DNA of 64,000 nucleotides from Paenarthrobacter nitroguajacolicus JCM 14115 (GCA_001313365.1 BBFS01000007.1:22848-86847), one strand, 5' to 3'. Shown: positions 53,649 through 63,040, counted from the first letter of the stretch. Numbers and translations are program-made. The notes: generated from the letters alone by a model not told the origin.

Positions 53649-53905
53649 GTGCCCGAGTCCAAGCCCCCCGCAAGCGGCCTGCCCGTCAGGCCCAGCAGAC
53701 TTCCGCAGCGCAGCAGTACAAACCGAACCCGGTCTGGTACAAGGCTGTTATGTTCGGCCTGATGATTCTCGGCCTTATCTGGATCATCACTTTCTATATC
53801 ACTGAGGGCCAGCTCCCAATCCGCGAGTGGGCCTCGTGGAACATCGTGGCAGGCTTCGGGATCGCCATCATCGGCTTCCTTATGACCACTCGCTGGCGCT
53901 CCTAG
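53649..53905 (+). CDS. crgA: CrgA: septation regulator
   Basis: A small membrane protein of about 85 residues that recruits cell-wall enzymes to the division site in actinobacteria. GTG at 53649 behind CAGGAGGATCC. After a frame change near 53670 the sequence has KPNPVWYKAVMFGLMILGLI (TM1) and WNIVAGFGIAIIGFLMTTRW (TM2) with the short linker ITEGQLPIREWAS, ending RWRS. Length, two TMs and gene neighbourhood are all typical. Confidence 0.95.
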
Positions 53906-53950
53906 GAATTCAGCACCTCACATTTCCGTGCCCGTGAACGTCTACAGGAT

Positions 53951-54470
53951 ATGAACAGCCGGCACACCACCTTGGATTCCCCGTTGGGGGCAGTTAACGC
54001 TGACTGCCCGCGGGGGAATTTTTGACGGGCATCTTTTACGAGGGTCACTGGCATATGCCCCCCCGCCGGACTACTTCGGAGATCCCACAGGAATCGAGGA
54101 CCCGGTTTTTGCGCGGGCCCAAACCGAGCTCGCCGAGTATTTAGATGGTCATCGGACAGTTTTCGACGTCCCTTTCGAAGCCTCCGGCAACCCCTTCCAG
54201 GAGAAGGTCTGGGATCGACTTAAACATATTCCCTTCGGCGAAACCGTCAGTTACGGGGGGGAGTTGGCGTCAGAGTTGGGGGGGGATCCTCATCTTGCCC
54301 AAGCTGTTGGGTCCGCCGTTGGACGCAACCCCATAAGCATCATCATTCCTTGTCATCGGGTGGTGGGACGCAACGGACAACTCACCGGCTACGCGGGTGG
54401 CCTTCGCAACAAGCGCTTCCTCTTGGAATTGGAAGAGCCGGCAGAAGTGCGGGAGGGCAAGCTTTTCTAA
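53951..54470 (+). CDS. ogt: Methylated-DNA-[protein]-cysteine S-methyltransferase (Ogt type)
   Basis: A suicide enzyme that takes the alkyl group from O6-alkylguanine; about 172 residues. ATG at 53951 (MNSRHTTLDSPLG). The N-terminal domain (after frame repair QLTLTARGGIFDGHLL) is followed by RAQTELAEYLDGHRTVFDVP, then the helix-turn-helix DNA-binding part FQEKVWDRLKHIPFGETVSY, VGSAVGRNPISIIIPCHRVV with the acceptor Cys in PCHRV, and GYAGGLRNKRFLLELE. Frame changes occur at about 53990, 54060, 54160 and 54260-54290. Its TAA overlaps the ATG of the sigma-factor gene, so the two are coupled. Confidence 0.93.
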
Positions 54471-55005
54471 TGAAGCCAGGGCAAATGGGCAACAAGAAGC
54501 CTTTCGAAGCAGTGGTCCGGGAACAAGGTGCCACCGTGCTTCGGGTGTGCCGTGCAGTTCTCGGTTTGCATGACGCCGATGACGCGTGGTCAGACACATT
54601 TCTGGCCGCCCTGCAGGCCTACCCCACCCTCCCTGCAGGGGGGGCGAACGTTGAAGCCTGGCTGGTCACCATCGCCCATCGCAAGTGCATCGACCATGTG
54701 CGTGCCGGTACCCGACGCGCCCTTCCGGTGGACCACCCACCCGAACAACATTCCAGCCTCGGCATTCCCGGTGACGGGCATGAGGAATTGCTCGACGCCA
54801 TATCGACCCTTCCGCCGAAGCAACGACAGGCCGTCGCTTATCACTACCTTGCCGGCCTTCCCTATAACGATGTTGCTGCCCTGTTGGGGGGGGCACCGCC
54901 GAGGCTGCCCGCCGTGCCGGGGGGGCTGACGGTGTTAAATCACTCCGCTCCGCTCTTGCGGCACATCAGTCGCTGGCTCACACATCTTCGAAAGGCGATA
55001 TCTGA
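54470..55005 (+). CDS. RNA polymerase sigma factor, sigma-70/ECF type
   Basis: A small sigma factor of about 178 residues lying between two alkyltransferase genes. ATG at 54470. Region 2: FEAVVREQGATVLRVCRAVL, DADDAWSDTFLAALQAYPTL and NVEAWLVTIAHRKCIDHVRA (the W-L-x-x-I-A-x-x-x-x-x-D pattern). Region 4: ISTLPPKQRQAVAYHYLAGL then YNDVAALLGGTAEAARRA with the HTH. There is no regions 1.1 or 3, as in ECF factors. The frame shifts at the G runs near 54890 and 54920. The TGA overlaps the ATG of the next gene. No separate anti-sigma gene is visible. Confidence 0.88.
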
Positions 55006-55644
55006 TGACCCTCGAACTCAGCCCCGATCACGCCGAAGTCGTTTCGCTCCTGCACCCCCTGGATGCAGGACTCGAACCAGCCATCGCCAGCCTCCACGCC
55101 CGGTTGGCCCGGGATGCTCAACTCACCCACACCCTGGACATCGCTTACAGGGTTGTGGACTCTCCTGTGGGGGGGAAGCTGCTCCTGGCCGCGACAGATC
55201 GGGGGGGAATCGTCCGCGTCGCGTTCGAGCTTGAAGACCACGACTCCGTCCTGCAGCTCCTGGCCAACACTGTGAGCCCGCGGATCCTTCAGGCACCAGC
55301 CCGATTGGACGATGCCGCCCGGGAACTCGACGAGTATTTCAAAGGCACCAGGACGGAGTTCGATCTCACGCTGGATTTCCGTTTGTGCCGGGGGGGTTTC
55401 CGCCTCAACGTCCTGCGCCACCTGCCTCGGATCCCTTACGGCAGCACAGCCAGCTATGCCAGGTGGCCCAGGCAGCTGGCAGCCCCCAACGCGGTCCGGG
55501 CAGTCGGAACCGCTTGCGCCACCAACCCTTTGCCCCCTCATTGTGCCGTGCCACCGGGTAGTGAAGTCTGATGGCAGTTTCGGCGGTTACCTTGGTGGAA
55601 GCCAGGCCAAACGCGCACTGCTCCGCCTTGAGGCAGCGGCATGA
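55005..55644 (+). CDS. Methylated-DNA-cysteine methyltransferase with N-terminal extension
   Basis: A second Ogt-type protein of about 208 residues, coupled to the sigma gene by a one-base overlap. Residues 1-48 (MTLELSPDHAEVVSLLHPLD, LEPAIASLHARLARDAQLTH) form an extra helical region absent from ordinary Ogt. The usual domain begins YRVVDSPVGKLLLAATDRG, continues FRLNVLRHLPRIPYGSTASY, NAVRAVGTACATNPLPLIVP with the acceptor Cys in PCHRVV and ends GGYLGGSQAKRALLRLEA. Frames change at 55170, 55205, 55395, 55475 and 55535. The extension next to a sigma factor raises the possibility of an anti-sigma or sensor role. Confidence 0.88.
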
Positions 55645-56363
55645 GTGACGACGCCCTGTTTCCGCTGGAACTTCTGCAGCCGGAAGGGCACGACGCCGGT
55701 CCGCGCCTCGTCGCACCCGGCGCCGTCCATGTGCCTGGTTGGCTCACGCTTGAACAACAACGGTGGATCGTTGCGCGCTTTGGTGAGTGGACGCAAGGAC
55801 CGGTTCCCCTGCGTGCCGCCACCCTCCCTGGCGGACACCAGATGTCGGTAAGGACTGTATGCCTTGGTTGGCACTGGCAGCCTTACCGGTACACAAGGGA
55901 AGCCACGGACGTCAACGGCCGCCCCCCCGTGCTCGATTTTCCGGACTGGATGGTGCGTTTGGGGGCGGCAGGCAGTGGAAGCGGCCTACGCCTCCGGGGT
56001 TGAAGATGACGAAGCCCTGATCAAGCTGGCCAAGGATTACACACCCGATGCCGCGCTGGTGAATTTTTACGACGACGGTGCTGCCATGGGCATGCACCAG
56101 GACAAGGACGAGCGCTCCAACGAACCCGTGGTTTCGCTCAGCATCGGGGGGGAGTCCTGCCTCTTTCGCTTTGGCAACACTCAGACACGGACCAAGCCAT
56201 ATACGGATGTTGAACTTCGCTCGGGAGACCTCTTCGTCTTTGGAGGACCATCACGTTTCGCGTATCACGCATTCCCAAAGTCCTCCCAGGAACGGCACCG
56301 GATGGTTGTGGCCTCTCACAAGGACGGATCAACATCACCATGCGAGTTACGGGCTTGTCCTGA
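55641..56363 (+). CDS. alkB: AlkB: alpha-ketoglutarate-dependent DNA dealkylase
   Basis: Fe(II)/2-oxoglutarate dioxygenase removing methyl groups from 1-methyladenine and 3-methylcytosine; about 235 residues. ATG at 55641 overlaps the previous stop (ATGA). LVNFYDDGAAMGMHQDKDER contains the HxD iron ligands; LSIGESCLFRFGNTQTRTK follows, and GDLFVFGGPSRFAYHAFPK has the distal His. After a frame change near 56280 the end reads LSQGRINITMRVTGLS with the RxNxTxR motif that binds 2-oxoglutarate. Further frame changes lie at about 55930, 55965 and 56150. Confidence 0.95.
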
Positions 56364-56466
56364 TGCCGCGGAGCCATCACAAGAATGTCAGAGGCACCGG
56401 GCACACTAGCCCTGAAGCTGAATTACCGTCCCACCGCATTGGCGGTGCGGCTGCAGAGGAGCATGC

Positions 56467-57107
56467 ATGAGCCCGGATAACGGCACCATCGTTGGTCAGG
56501 ATGGGCTGGCGCGCCCCCCCTATGGGCCTCCTCGGATCCCCCCCTCCTGCAGGCGTACTACGACCACGAGTGGGGAATGCCCGTACGCGATGAGCAGGGC
56601 ATGTATGAGCGCATCAGCCTCGAAGCCTTCCAAGCCGGCCTCTCCTGGGCCACCATTCTTCGGAAACGGGACGCTTTCAGGAAGGCCTTCCTGCACTTCC
56701 ATCCGGAAAGTGTCGCCGCCTTCACCGAGGCTGACGTGGAGCGCCTCATGCTTGACGCCGGGATTGTGCGCAACAGGCTAAAGATCAATGCCGCGATCAC
56801 CAACGCCAAGGCCACCATTGCCCTGCGCGAAGAGGGAGGCCTGGTCGAATTCGTGTGGTCGTTCCAACCCGAGAGTACGCCGGCTCCCAGCTCCATGGCG
56901 GACATCCCCACCACATCCCCCTGAATCGATCGCGTTATCCAAGGCACTCAGAAAGAAGGGCTTCGCTTTCGTGGCCCAACCACCATGTATGCGCTCATGG
57001 AAGCCGTGGGCATCATCGACACTCATTTGGTGGATAGCCACGTCGCGGCACCTCGGGAGTTTGGGCCTGAGCCTCCGCCTGCCTCCGAGGTGAACGTCTT
57101 GAGCTAG
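56467..57107 (+). CDS. tag: DNA-3-methyladenine glycosylase I (Tag)
   Basis: Excises 3-methyladenine from DNA; about 210 residues. ATG at 56467. After frame repair the N-terminus reads DGLARPLWASSDPLLQAYYD, then HEWGMPVRDEQGMYERISLE, AFQAGLSWATILRKRDAFRK and DVERLMLDAGIVRNRLKINA, all Tag hallmarks; the end has ALRKKGFAFVGPTTMYALME and IIDTHLVDSHVAAPREFGPE. Two Cys that bind zinc in the E. coli enzyme are not seen (see findings). Frames change at about 56515, 56540, 56925 and 56980. It is the last gene of the alkylation-repair cluster, 103 bp after alkB. Confidence 0.93.
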
Positions 57108-57767
57108 TCCACAGCTCTTGTCCACAGAAGTGCGAAACTTTATCCACAGGCGTGGATAACTTCTGTGGACATCCACGCACCTAAGGATAAATCAGCGCCA
57201 ACCCGCCAATCCGGGCCAAAAGTCTGAACGGCCATACTTTTACCCACTGTGCACGACGCTGTGGATAGTGCCCCAATCTTCACCCAGAGTTCAACGATCA
57301 GGGATTGCCCGATTTGCCTCGGATAGTTTGAGCGAGCGTTGAACCTGCCCCACCCGGAGCGTGGATGTTGAATAACTTACCCACTTAACAACAGCCCCCT
57401 ACCCACAAGTTATCCACAGATGGGGGGGATAAGGAGTGGGTATCCACTCTTGGATCGCTGGTTTGCCGGGCTTTGGAACCCTTTCTGCAGGCTGAACTAC
57501 AGCTGTGTAAGTTATTAACACTGTTGATAAGCCTGTTGATATTCGCCTCCCCCCCGCAAGCTCATTAACAGGTTTATCCACAGCCGTCACGAAAGTGCCC
57601 AGTTTGTCCACATATCTTCACCCAACGGGGACAAAGTTATCCACAGGTGTGGAGAAATGCATGCCTTTCGGGGGGATATCTACCGCTCTGGCGAGCGTGC
57701 GGACGATTAAAGGGGGGTAACTACACTCATGTAAGTTACGCACAGTGTGGATAACAGCTGTGGATAA
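57105..57767. promoter_or_regulatory. Gene-free region with a dense cluster of DnaA boxes
   Basis: No gene is present between tag and the GyrI-like gene. Eight perfect 9-mers of the DnaA-box type occur: TTATCCACA at 57140, 57410, 57574 and 57637 on the plus strand and at 57746-57754 and 57759-57767 on the minus strand, and TTGTCCACA at 57118 and 57604. One-mismatch copies lie at 57105, 57151 (minus), 57164 (minus), 57260 (minus) and 57522 (minus). The middle (57370-57570) is notably AT-richer, with taagttattaacactgttga. This is the appearance of a replication origin or a DnaA-titrating site; no dnaA or dnaN gene is adjacent. Confidence 0.8.
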
Positions 57768-57789
57768 CCGCTGGGAGTACCGTGAAGCC

Positions 57790-58404
57790 ATGAAGAGCGA
57801 CTTCAAGAAGCAGATCCCCCCCAGCTACACGGCCAAGCACGGCCAGTTCTCGGTGGTCACAGTGCCCACCCTGCAGTTTTTGATGATCGACGGTCACGGG
57901 GACCCCAACACGGCACAGTCTTATAGGGACAGCCTGGCTACGCTGTATCCCGTTGCCTACAAGCTCAAGTTCTTCAGCAAGAGTGAACTCGGTCGGGACT
58001 ACACGGTGATGCCACTCGAGGCTCTGTGGTGGTCGGATGACATGGAGTCATTCACCAGTGCCAGGGATAAGTCACGCTGGGACTGGACGCTGATGAACAT
58101 GGTCCCCGACTGGATCACCCAGGAGCACCTGGACATGGCGCTGGAGCTGGTCGCCAAGAAGGGTGAGGCTCCGCTTCTGAACGCGCTTCGTCTGGAGCCG
58201 GTCCATGAAGGATTGAGCGTGCAAACGCTTCACATAGGCCCTTACGACGATGAGGGACCAGTGCTGGAGGAGATGCACAACAAATTCATACCCGAGAAAT
58301 CGCTGACTATGATCGGCAGGCACCATGAAATCTACCTCGGCGATCCTCGCCGTACCGCACCGGAGAAACTTAGGACCATCCTGCGACAACCGGTCAAAGA
58401 ATGA
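57790..58404 (+). CDS. GyrI-like small-molecule-binding domain protein
   Basis: An intact 204-residue protein. ATG at 57790. VVTVPTLQFLMIDGHGDPNT and DYTVMPLEALWWSDD belong to the GyrI-like/SMU1046 domain; WDWTLMNMVPDWITQEHLDM, HEGLSVQTLHIGPYDDEGPV and LTMIGRHHEIYLGDPRRTAP are strongly conserved in this family, including the C-terminal HHEIYLGDPRR. These proteins bind or hydrolyse hydrophobic small molecules. Its promoter would lie in the DnaA-box region. Confidence 0.9.
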   Translation: MKSDFKKQIPPSYTAKHGQFSVVTVPTLQFLMIDGHGDPNTAQSYRDSLATLYPVAYKLKFFSKSELGRDYTVMPLEALWWSDDMESFTSARDKSRWDWTLMNMVPDWITQEHLDMALELVAKKGEAPLLNALRLEPVHEGLSVQTLHIGPYDDEGPVLEEMHNKFIPEKSLTMIGRHHEIYLGDPRRTAPEKLRTILRQPVKE

Positions 58405-58418
58405 CGGAAAAGGGCTCG

Positions 58419-59276
58419 CTAGCCAGCGGTGACGCGGAACCAGGTGGCCACGGCCAAGAGGCCTGCCACCAGAACCAGCCCGCCGGTCTGCAGCAGCGCC
58501 TGGTTCTTGCCACGAGGGGGGGCGTAGGCAATGGCGGCGGCTGCGAGGCCGCCGGTGATCAGTCCGCCCAGGTGTGCTTGCCAGGCGATGCTGGGCACGA
58601 AGAAGCCGATGGCGCCATTAATGGCAATCAAGACCCACAGTTGCTTGGTCTCTCCACCTCGATGGCGCTGCACAACAAGCATGGCACCGAACAGGCCGAA
58701 GATGGCCCCGGAAGCACCAACGACCCCCCCACAAGGGGCCTGTCCGGAGTCAGCAACAGGAAGCCCACTGAGCCACCAATTGCGGAAATCAAGTAGACAG
58801 CCAGGAACCGGATCCGCCCGAGCAAAGGCTCAAGGGCCTGTCCGAAGATCCACAGCGTGTACATGTTCAGGACTATATGAAGCAGGAAGCCTTGGGAATG
58901 CAGGAACGCTGCCGTGACCATGCGCCAGGGCTCACTGACTGCAAAGATGTTGGCGAACGCGAAGTTTTCGAAGACCGCGTCGCCGGGCACCATCCACTGA
59001 AGGACATAAACCAGGCGCATAGGCCAATGATCACGTACGTCACCAAAGGCCGGCCCACTGCCAAGCTCCGCCATACGGGGAGCGGTATGTCGGCGTCGTA
59101 CGTTTTTGTTCGTTGACGCAGTCAACGCATTGGAATCCGACGGCGGCCGCCCGCTGGCACTCGGGGCACGCAGGGCGCCCGCAGCGCTGGCACCGCACAT
59201 AGGAGGGCCTGTCCGGGTGCCTGGGGCACACCGGAATATCAGCGGACGGCTCTGCCGACGGAATTCCGTAACTCAT
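58419..59276 (-). CDS. Rhomboid-family intramembrane serine protease
   Basis: About 285 residues. ATG at 59276. The N-terminal cytoplasmic zinc ribbon has CPRHPDRPSYVRCQRCGRPA and CPECQRAAAVGFQCVDC (Cys pairs). Six TM helices follow: RPLVTYVIIGLCA, EPWRMVTAAFLHSQGFLLHI with His/Asn in HIVLNMYTLWIFG, the catalytic GASG Ser region near 58720 (disrupted by a C run), and SIAWQAHLGGLITGGLAAAA with the catalytic His. Frame changes lie at about 59080, 59010, 58730 and 58650. Gene order (beside ppiA) is conserved in Micrococcaceae. Confidence 0.93.
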
Positions 59277-59296
59277 GGCTCTGGTTCAGCGTGCGA

Positions 59297-59847
59297 CTAG
59301 AGCTGTTCGATGTCGATGCTGTTGATGACAACGTCCTCAACCGGTCGGTCACCCATGCCGGTGCGGACGGACTCGATTGCATCCACAACCTTGCGGGATT
59401 CCTCATCCGAGACTTCGCCGAAGATGCTGTGCTTGCCGAACAGCCAGTCGGTGTTCACGGTGGTGATGAAGAACTGTGACCCGTTGGTGCCCTTGCCCAT
59501 CTGAATGCCTGCGTTGGCCATAGCAAGCTTGTACGGAGCGTTGAAGGTCAGTTCAGGGTGGATTTCGTCGTCGACTGGTAGCCCGGGCCACCCACGCCGC
59601 GTCCAAGGGGGGGATCGCCGGCCTGAATCATGAAGTCCTTGATGATCCGGTGGAAAATGGTGCCGTTGTAAAGGGGGGGCGTCCCGGTCTTGTCTTCGCC
59701 GGTTTCCGGGTGGTTCCAGGACTTTTCGCCCGTGGCCAGGCCAACGAAGTTGGCGACCGTCTTGGGGGGGGCGTGGTTGCCGAAGAGGTCAACCTTGATG
59801 TCGCCGAGGCTCGTGTGGATCGTTGCTTTTGCGGTTGCGATGGTCAT
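59297..59847 (-). CDS. ppiA: Cyclophilin-type peptidyl-prolyl cis-trans isomerase
   Basis: About 181 residues. ATG at 59847 gives [60 protein letters not shown] with the catalytic Arg and Phe/Met core, [20 protein letters not shown] and [20 protein letters not shown] are cyclophilin motifs. The frame shifts at about 59575. No signal peptide, so cytoplasmic. Confidence 0.95.
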
Positions 59848-60001
59848 GGGAACATTCTTCCATGCAGGGTCAACGGCCGTCGGGCTGTAAAGCCGGTTCC
59901 GCGCTCGGTGAAATCCGGGACGAACTCGAACAGATGAATAGCCGGTGTTCCACAAGCGACGTAGGCTAGCAACAAACGAGCATGTGTATCGGGAGGTAGT
60001 T

Positions 60002-60989
60002 GTGAAGAAATCAGACCGTATTGCCCGCGAACTCGAACAATCAGTCACGGCCGGTGTGGATAACGCCCGCGACTGGGCTGCACCGCGTGTGGAAGCAGCC
60101 GTCAATTGGGCTGTTCCGCGTATCCAGCACGGCATTGACACCGCTTCCCCCCAAGATCCAAGAGGGGGGGCTGAAGTCCGCTGCGCACAACCTCGCCGAC
60201 GGCGTTGCAGTTGTTACGCCGCGGATCCAGGACGGGTTGGCGCACCTCGCGCCGAAGATCCATGACGTAGTTGAAGATGCAACACCCAGGATTCAGGAGA
60301 CGCTCAACAAGGCCACCCCCCCTGCTCTTGGTCATGCAAGGGACAAAGTGGTGGTGGAATATTTGCCCAAGCTCTCGGAGCAGTTGGGCCAAGCTTCCGT
60401 AGCTGTCCATCACGTTCTCGAGAACGCTCCCGCACAGGTTGACGCTGTGGCGCAGAAGCTGGTTGATTCCGGTGTTGTCCACAGCGTCCAGGAGCAGGCT
60501 CAGCCACCGGCAAGCAGATCAAGCAGTTACTGACCAGGCCAGCAAGGCGGTTTCCACCGCGCTAGCCAAGGAACAGCCCAAGCCCAAGAAGCGCGGATGG
60601 TTGATCGTCACGGTCATTGCTGCCGCGGCGGCCGCAGGCGTTGCTGCTTGGAAGGCTTCCAAGCCGGTTGAGGATCCGTGGAAGACGCCTTCACCGGTCA
60701 CACCCACGCCCGCTCCTGTTCCTGCAACGAGCACCACTCCGGCCCCCCCGGCCGATGCCTCTGCGTCGGTCACAGCCACAGTTACTGAGCCCAAGCTTCG
60801 GACATCACGCCGGAGGAAGCCCAAGCTGAAGTAGAGCAGGCAACCAAGGACGCTTTCAAGAACGTTGAGGATTCCACCGACAAGGTGGCAACCGATGCCA
60901 AGACTGCCGTCAAGAACATTGCGGCCAGCCTCCATAAGGACACTGATGCAAGGACTCCGACGCCAAAGGTGCACAAAACTAAGACCTGA
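60002..60989 (+). CDS. Hypothetical single-TM protein with repeated amphipathic segments
   Basis: About 325 residues starting at GTG 60002 behind GGGAGGTAGTT. The N-terminal 150 residues repeat an 11-13-residue amphipathic unit with a core P(R/K)(I/V)(Q/H/E), for example [40 protein letters not shown] and [15 protein letters not shown] basic stretch precedes the TM helix [20 protein letters not shown], followed by a Pro/Thr/Ala-rich region and a helical tail ([20 protein letters not shown]). It resembles DUF5324-type actinobacterial proteins. Frames change at 60150-60170, 60320, 60505 and 60800; the stop is 60982 or 60989 depending on one A. Confidence 0.7.
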
Positions 60990-61025
60990 CCTACAGCCTC
61001 ACACAAGGGCTTGCAAGTCAATCAT

Positions 61026-61061
61026 CTGAAGGGATCCGGGCAGTTGCCTGGGTCCCTTCAG
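61026..61061 (+). terminator. Stem-loop terminator
   Basis: ctgaagggatccgggca pairs with tgcctgggtcccttcag (one internal mismatch) around a two-base turn, followed by TGTTT. It lies between the hypothetical gene and the glycosyltransferase gene. Confidence 0.7.
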
Positions 61062-61127
61062 TGTTTGCCGGCTCGTAACCAAAGCCTCCATCGGACCTAC
61101 CGCCCCCCGGGTGTTAGATTTGAGGTG

Positions 61128-62006
61128 ATGTCAGCCGATAGACCCCTTGCGGGTGCCCTCCAGGATGTCCCGGAACCGCCGGGAGTGTCCATCGTCATCC
61201 CGGCGTATAACGAGGAAAGCGTCATTCGCCAGTGCCTCATCGCGGCCATCTACCAGTCAGTTCCAGCCGAAGAGATCATCGTGGTGGATAACCTCTCCAC
61301 GGATCGCACGGCCAGGATCGTGCGCCAGATGCAGCAGGAATATCCCGAGAGCCCCATCATCCTCCTGCGGCAGGGAGACACCCAAGGCTTGATCCCGACA
61401 CGTAACCATGGCCTGAACAACGCCACAGGTGACGTGGTGGGCCGCATCGACGCTGACTCCGTTCTTGAACCGGACTGGGTGGAACAGGTCCAGAAGGCTT
61501 TCATTGACCCGTCCGTCGCGGCAGCCACAGGTCCGGTGGTCTACTACGACATGCCCATGCGCCGGTTCGGGCTAAAAGCGGACGACAAGATGCGGCAGCT
61601 AATGCTCCGCTTGGCCAAGCACCAGTACCACTTCCTCTTTGGCTCCAACATGGCACTACGCCGCACCGCATGGGAAACCATCCGTGATGAGGCCTGTCTG
61701 GACCCCAAGGACGAGATGCACGAGGACATCGATCTTTCGCTGCACTTGTTCGAGCACGACCTCAAAGTGCAGTACCTTCCGCAGATGGTGTCCGGCATGT
61801 CTGCCCGGCGGCTTGAGGACTCGCCGCGGGACTACCGCTACTACGTCCAGCGTTTTGATCGGACGTACAAGGCCCACAACGTCAAGAAGATGGCTCTGAA
61901 GGCGCCTATGGTGGTGTTCTTCTCGGTGTACTTCCCAGCCAAGTTACTGCGTGCCATCCACACGGCCAACTCTGCGCAAGGGGGGGCCCGCCGCGGCGGT
62001 GCTTAA
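61128..62006 (+). CDS. Family 2 glycosyltransferase
   Basis: An intact 292-residue GT-A-fold enzyme, ATG at 61128 behind GAGGTG. VSIVIPAYNEESVIRQCLIA is the GT2 start, EEIIVVDNLSTDRTARIV the nucleotide-binding loop, GDVVGRIDADSVLEPDWVEQ the DxD motif and DEMHEDIDLSLHLFEHDLKV the ED acceptor-side motif. No TM helix except a hydrophobic patch near the C-terminus (APMVVFFSVYFPAKLLRAI), so it is probably membrane-associated. The acceptor is unknown. Confidence 0.92.
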   Translation: MSADRPLAGALQDVPEPPGVSIVIPAYNEESVIRQCLIAAIYQSVPAEEIIVVDNLSTDRTARIVRQMQQEYPESPIILLRQGDTQGLIPTRNHGLNNATGDVVGRIDADSVLEPDWVEQVQKAFIDPSVAAATGPVVYYDMPMRRFGLKADDKMRQLMLRLAKHQYHFLFGSNMALRRTAWETIRDEACLDPKDEMHEDIDLSLHLFEHDLKVQYLPQMVSGMSARRLEDSPRDYRYYVQRFDRTYKAHNVKKMALKAPMVVFFSVYFPAKLLRAIHTANSAQGGARRGGA

Positions 62007-62024
62007 ACGCCCGACGCCGGTACC

Positions 62025-62941
62025 TCAGTCTGTGCCAAGCCCGGCTAGGCGCTGGTCCGGTTCCGGCCGCCCGCGCCGCTGACCGGCAACCACTACGGCC
62101 AGTCCCACCAGGATCAGCGACAAACCCGCATATGTGCCGGCCGGCAGGGTCTCGTTCAGGAAGACGGCTGCCAGGAAGGCAGCACCTGGAATCTCCAACA
62201 GGATGATCATGGACACCAGTAACGGGCTCATGGTGGCCAGCAGGTGGTTGAACGCCGTGTGCCCCCCCACCAACTGCGCACATACGGTGATGGCAATAAT
62301 GCCAAGCCAACCGCCGGCGTCGAATCCTGTGAGCGGCTGAGCGCTGAACAAAGCCAGCACGGCCACTATCCCCCCCGCGCACATTCCGTAGCACAGGGTG
62401 GTGTACGTCCCCGTACCCATGGACTGGCGCGCCTTGCCGCCCGCCAGCGTGTAGAGACCGGCCAAGGCGCCGCCAGCGAGTGCCAGGAGGTCGCCCAGCA
62501 GCGCTTCCGGGGATGAACCCATGTCGAAGCCGGTAATGGCCACAACACCGCCGAAAGCGATGCCCAAGCCCACGAGGACCGGCCACCGGTGCCGCGTACC
62601 CCCCCGGAACAACTGGAAAACGGCGATCCACCCGACTGCAGGCACACCAACGCGGTGGCGGCGGCAACGGACGTCAGCTGGAGGGCAGTGATGAAGCACG
62701 CAAAGTGGAACGCAAGAGCCACGGCCGCTACTGCCGACCAGCCGAATTCACGCCGCGTGATCTTCCCGAATGCTTTCGGCTCCCGGATGACAACCGGGCC
62801 CGCCATCACCACGGCACCGATAGCGTTGCGCCAGAACGCGATGGCCAAGGCTGTCACTGAAGTGGCACCGAGCGTGCCCGCTATGAGTGGTCCGGAGGAC
62901 GCCACGCCAAGGACACCGAGCGCAGCAATGAGAAGGTTCAC
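62025..62941 (-). CDS. EamA/DMT-family transporter
   Basis: A 10-TM drug/metabolite transporter of about 305 residues, GTG at 62941. MNLLIAALGVLGVASSGPLI, TALAIAFWRNAIGAVVMAGP and FACFITALQLTSVAAATALV are the first EamA half; after a frame change near 62640-62600 come LVGLGIAFGGVVAITGFDMG, GDLLALAGGALAGLYTLAG, GMCAGGIVAVLALFSAQPL and a second EamA repeat ending LSLILVGLAVVVAGQRRG. It converges with the glycosyltransferase gene. Confidence 0.92.
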
Positions 62942-63040
62942 GGATCTACCCTAGTGCGACAGGGAGGCTCGGCAGTTCCCGGGCAGTCAGTGCATTTCCT
63001 GTTGGTGTATGACACGCATATGGGTACGGCCCTTAAATGC

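Noticed and set aside
57690..57790. Reading frame upstream of the GyrI-like ATG (MWITAVDNRWEYREA)
   Set aside because: It translates two DnaA boxes; the family N-terminus begins at the ATG 57790.
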